Below, in pieces: positions 31,260 through 32,000 of a DNA stretch of 32,000 nt. This DNA comes from Aliarcobacter sp. (GTDB lineage Bacteria; Campylobacterota; Campylobacteria; Campylobacterales; Arcobacteraceae). A program made the translations under genes and the position numbers. The notes under the pieces are model-generated. The model saw nothing but the letters and a program-made list of their open reading frames with translations. It searched no databases and had not been told where the DNA came from. The stretch is from the NCBI GenBank assembly GCA_017995775.1, contig JAGOIF010000016.1, forward strand, positions 1 to 32,000, given 5' to 3'. Numbering within the stretch: position 1 is the first letter of the stretch; each line of letters starts with the position of its first letter.

Positions 31260-31655
31260 ATGGGCTTGTTACAGTATACATCAAATGAAATGTTTTCCTC
31301 AACTGAATTAGTAAGAAAGAATAAATACATATTCGACAAACTAAATAAAAATGAGATTGAAAAAGCTATTATTCTAAGAGATGGGAAACCAAATATTATT
31401 CTTTTAGATTTTAATGAATATGAACGAATTATAGGTGAATATTTAGAATTAAAAGAAAATGCTGGTATGCCTATAATCAAAAAAGAAGATAAAGAAATTC
31501 AAAAAAAAGTTCCATTAAAAATAGAAACCGAAGAGAAGATAGACAAGCTTGAATATCAAAATGCACTTAAAGAAATAGAAAAACTTGATTTTTCATTTGA
31601 CTCTGAAAAAGTAAAAGAAGAGAAGAATGAACAATTAAAAGAATTTTGGGATTAA
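31260..31655 (+). CDS. Phd/YefM-type antitoxin-like protein, no toxin partner visible
   Basis: The first 65 residues match the Phd/YefM antitoxin DNA-binding fold: YTSNEMFSSTELVRKNKYIF (6-25), KNEIEKAIILRDGKP (30-44), NIILLDFNEYERI (45-57). Residues 66-131 are an unusually long, highly charged Lys/Glu-rich tail with no hydrophobic toxin-neutralising pattern I can recognise. In typical modules a toxin gene follows directly, but here the next gene, 5 bases on, is a flavoprotein. It may be a solitary transcriptional regulator of that gene or itself, or an antitoxin that acts on a toxin encoded elsewhere. Confidence 0.75.
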   Translation: MGLLQYTSNEMFSSTELVRKNKYIFDKLNKNEIEKAIILRDGKPNIILLDFNEYERIIGEYLELKENAGMPIIKKEDKEIQKKVPLKIETEEKIDKLEYQNALKEIEKLDFSFDSEKVKEEKNEQLKEFWD

Positions 31656-31660
31656 TTAAA

Positions 31661-32000
31661 ATGATTGATGTTCTTATAATTGGTTCAGGAATAGCTGGAC
31701 TAACTGCTGCATTAAATGCATCAGAATCAAATTCTAAAGTTTTAGTTGTTTCAAAGACATATCCAACTCATTCTCAAAGTGTACAAGCACAAGGTGGAAT
31801 AAATGCAGTTTTATATGAAGATGATGATAGTGTTGATATTCACATTGAAGACACCTATAAGGCATCTTTTAAACTAGCTAGCAAAGATAATATAAAGCTA
31901 ATGTGCGAAAATGCTAAAGATACTATTCATTGGCTTGATTCTATTGGTGTTCCTTTTAATAGAGATAAAGATAATAAAATAGCTCAAAGAAAATTTGGTG
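31661..32000 (+). CDS. FAD-dependent succinate dehydrogenase/fumarate reductase/L-aspartate oxidase family flavoprotein (partial)
   Basis: The first 113 codons are visible before the window ends. They encode the N-terminal FAD dinucleotide-binding fold (VLIIGSGIAGLTAAL, 4-18) and the His/Ser segment characteristic of covalently flavinylated SdhA/FrdA proteins and relatives (YPTHSQSVQAQGGINAVL). Then come WLDSIGVPFNR and QRKFGG, which are closer to SdhA/FrdA than to NadB. It is possible that it is an orphan fumarate reductase-like enzyme or a L-aspartate oxidase. It starts 5 bases after the antitoxin-like gene, so the two are probably co-transcribed. No recognisable Shine-Dalgarno sequence is seen apart from AATTAAA. 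Confidence 0.82.
   Translation, partial: MIDVLIIGSGIAGLTAALNASESNSKVLVVSKTYPTHSQSVQAQGGINAVLYEDDDSVDIHIEDTYKASFKLASKDNIKLMCENAKDTIHWLDSIGVPFNRDKDNKIAQRKFG

Noticed and set aside
31196-31480. Minus-strand 94-codon frame as a possible toxin partner of the antitoxin-like gene
   Set aside because: It overlaps the antitoxin-like gene in antisense over its conserved part and shows no RelE, Doc, YoeB or similar motif.
1-32000. CRISPR array, insertion sequence or prophage
   Set aside because: I found no regularly spaced direct repeats, transposase or phage structural genes; the only tandem repeats are inside the Cys-repeat coding sequence.

Overview
The window is a piece of bacterial chromosome from a low-GC member of the Campylobacterota, most likely the Arcobacter/Aliarcobacter group. 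The evidence is the very high A+T content, the gene content, and blocks whose order I recall from relatives. The block rpmE - rsmI - rlmB - periplasmic protein - aminotransferase - hom resembles the Campylobacter jejuni Cj0149c-Cj0155c region. The block rlmN / rsmA / rnj / kpsF / rluB resembles Helicobacter pylori HP1428-HP1431 and the Campylobacter rnj region. Coding density is high and no stretch over 300 bases lacks a gene. I saw no insertion sequence, prophage, CRISPR array or rRNA. Assignments come from reading motifs, not from database searches.

Layout. 1-1783 (minus): three short proteins with a hydrophobic N-terminus (one cut by the window edge), pilin-like but unassigned, lie downstream of a tRNA-Arg(UCG). 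1832-2707 (minus): a UbiA-family prenyltransferase, probably for menaquinone. 2798-10426 (plus): small lipoprotein, miaA, rpmE, rsmI, rlmB, a conserved periplasmic protein, an aspartate-family aminotransferase, hom and a MATE exporter. This block mixes translation-related RNA modification with aspartate-family amino acid synthesis. It ends at a strong bidirectional hairpin (10425-10470).

10479-18309 (minus): a copper/silver detoxification locus. In transcription order it encodes an OmpR-type regulator, a sensor kinase, a Met-rich FixH/YtkA-like periplasmic protein, a TolC-type outer-membrane factor, a CusB-type adaptor, a CusA-type RND pump with the methionine triad, and last a 98-residue exported protein with four SCG(T/A)GKCG motifs. 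The genes overlap or nearly touch. The kinase and regulator probably sense periplasmic metal, the tripartite pump exports it, and the two small proteins are candidates for binding it. The Cys-repeat protein resembles the precursor peptides of recently described copper-binding RiPPs (HvfA/bufferin type), but no maturation enzyme is encoded in the window.

18457-23373 (minus): an RRM RNA-binding protein, gltX, an overlooked 33-codon membrane ORF, rlmN, a short nucleoside-phosphorylase-like protein, a SIMPL-domain protein and hisF. 23446-31086 (plus): rsmA, rnj, kpsF, rluB, rarA, hemJ and a PIN-PhoH ATPase, tightly packed with several 4- to 17-base overlaps. 31260-32000: an orphan Phd/YefM-like antitoxin-type protein preceded by AT-rich palindromes, then the start of a succinate dehydrogenase/fumarate reductase/L-aspartate oxidase family flavoprotein cut by the window edge.

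Regulation visible in sequence: several promoters carry clear Campylobacterota-type -10 boxes (GATACAAT, GATATAAT). At rlmB, the prenyltransferase and rsmA the -10 box sits so close to the start codon that the mRNAs are probably leaderless or nearly so. Five genes begin with TTG or GTG at well-supported starts, and the kinase gene may be a sixth.
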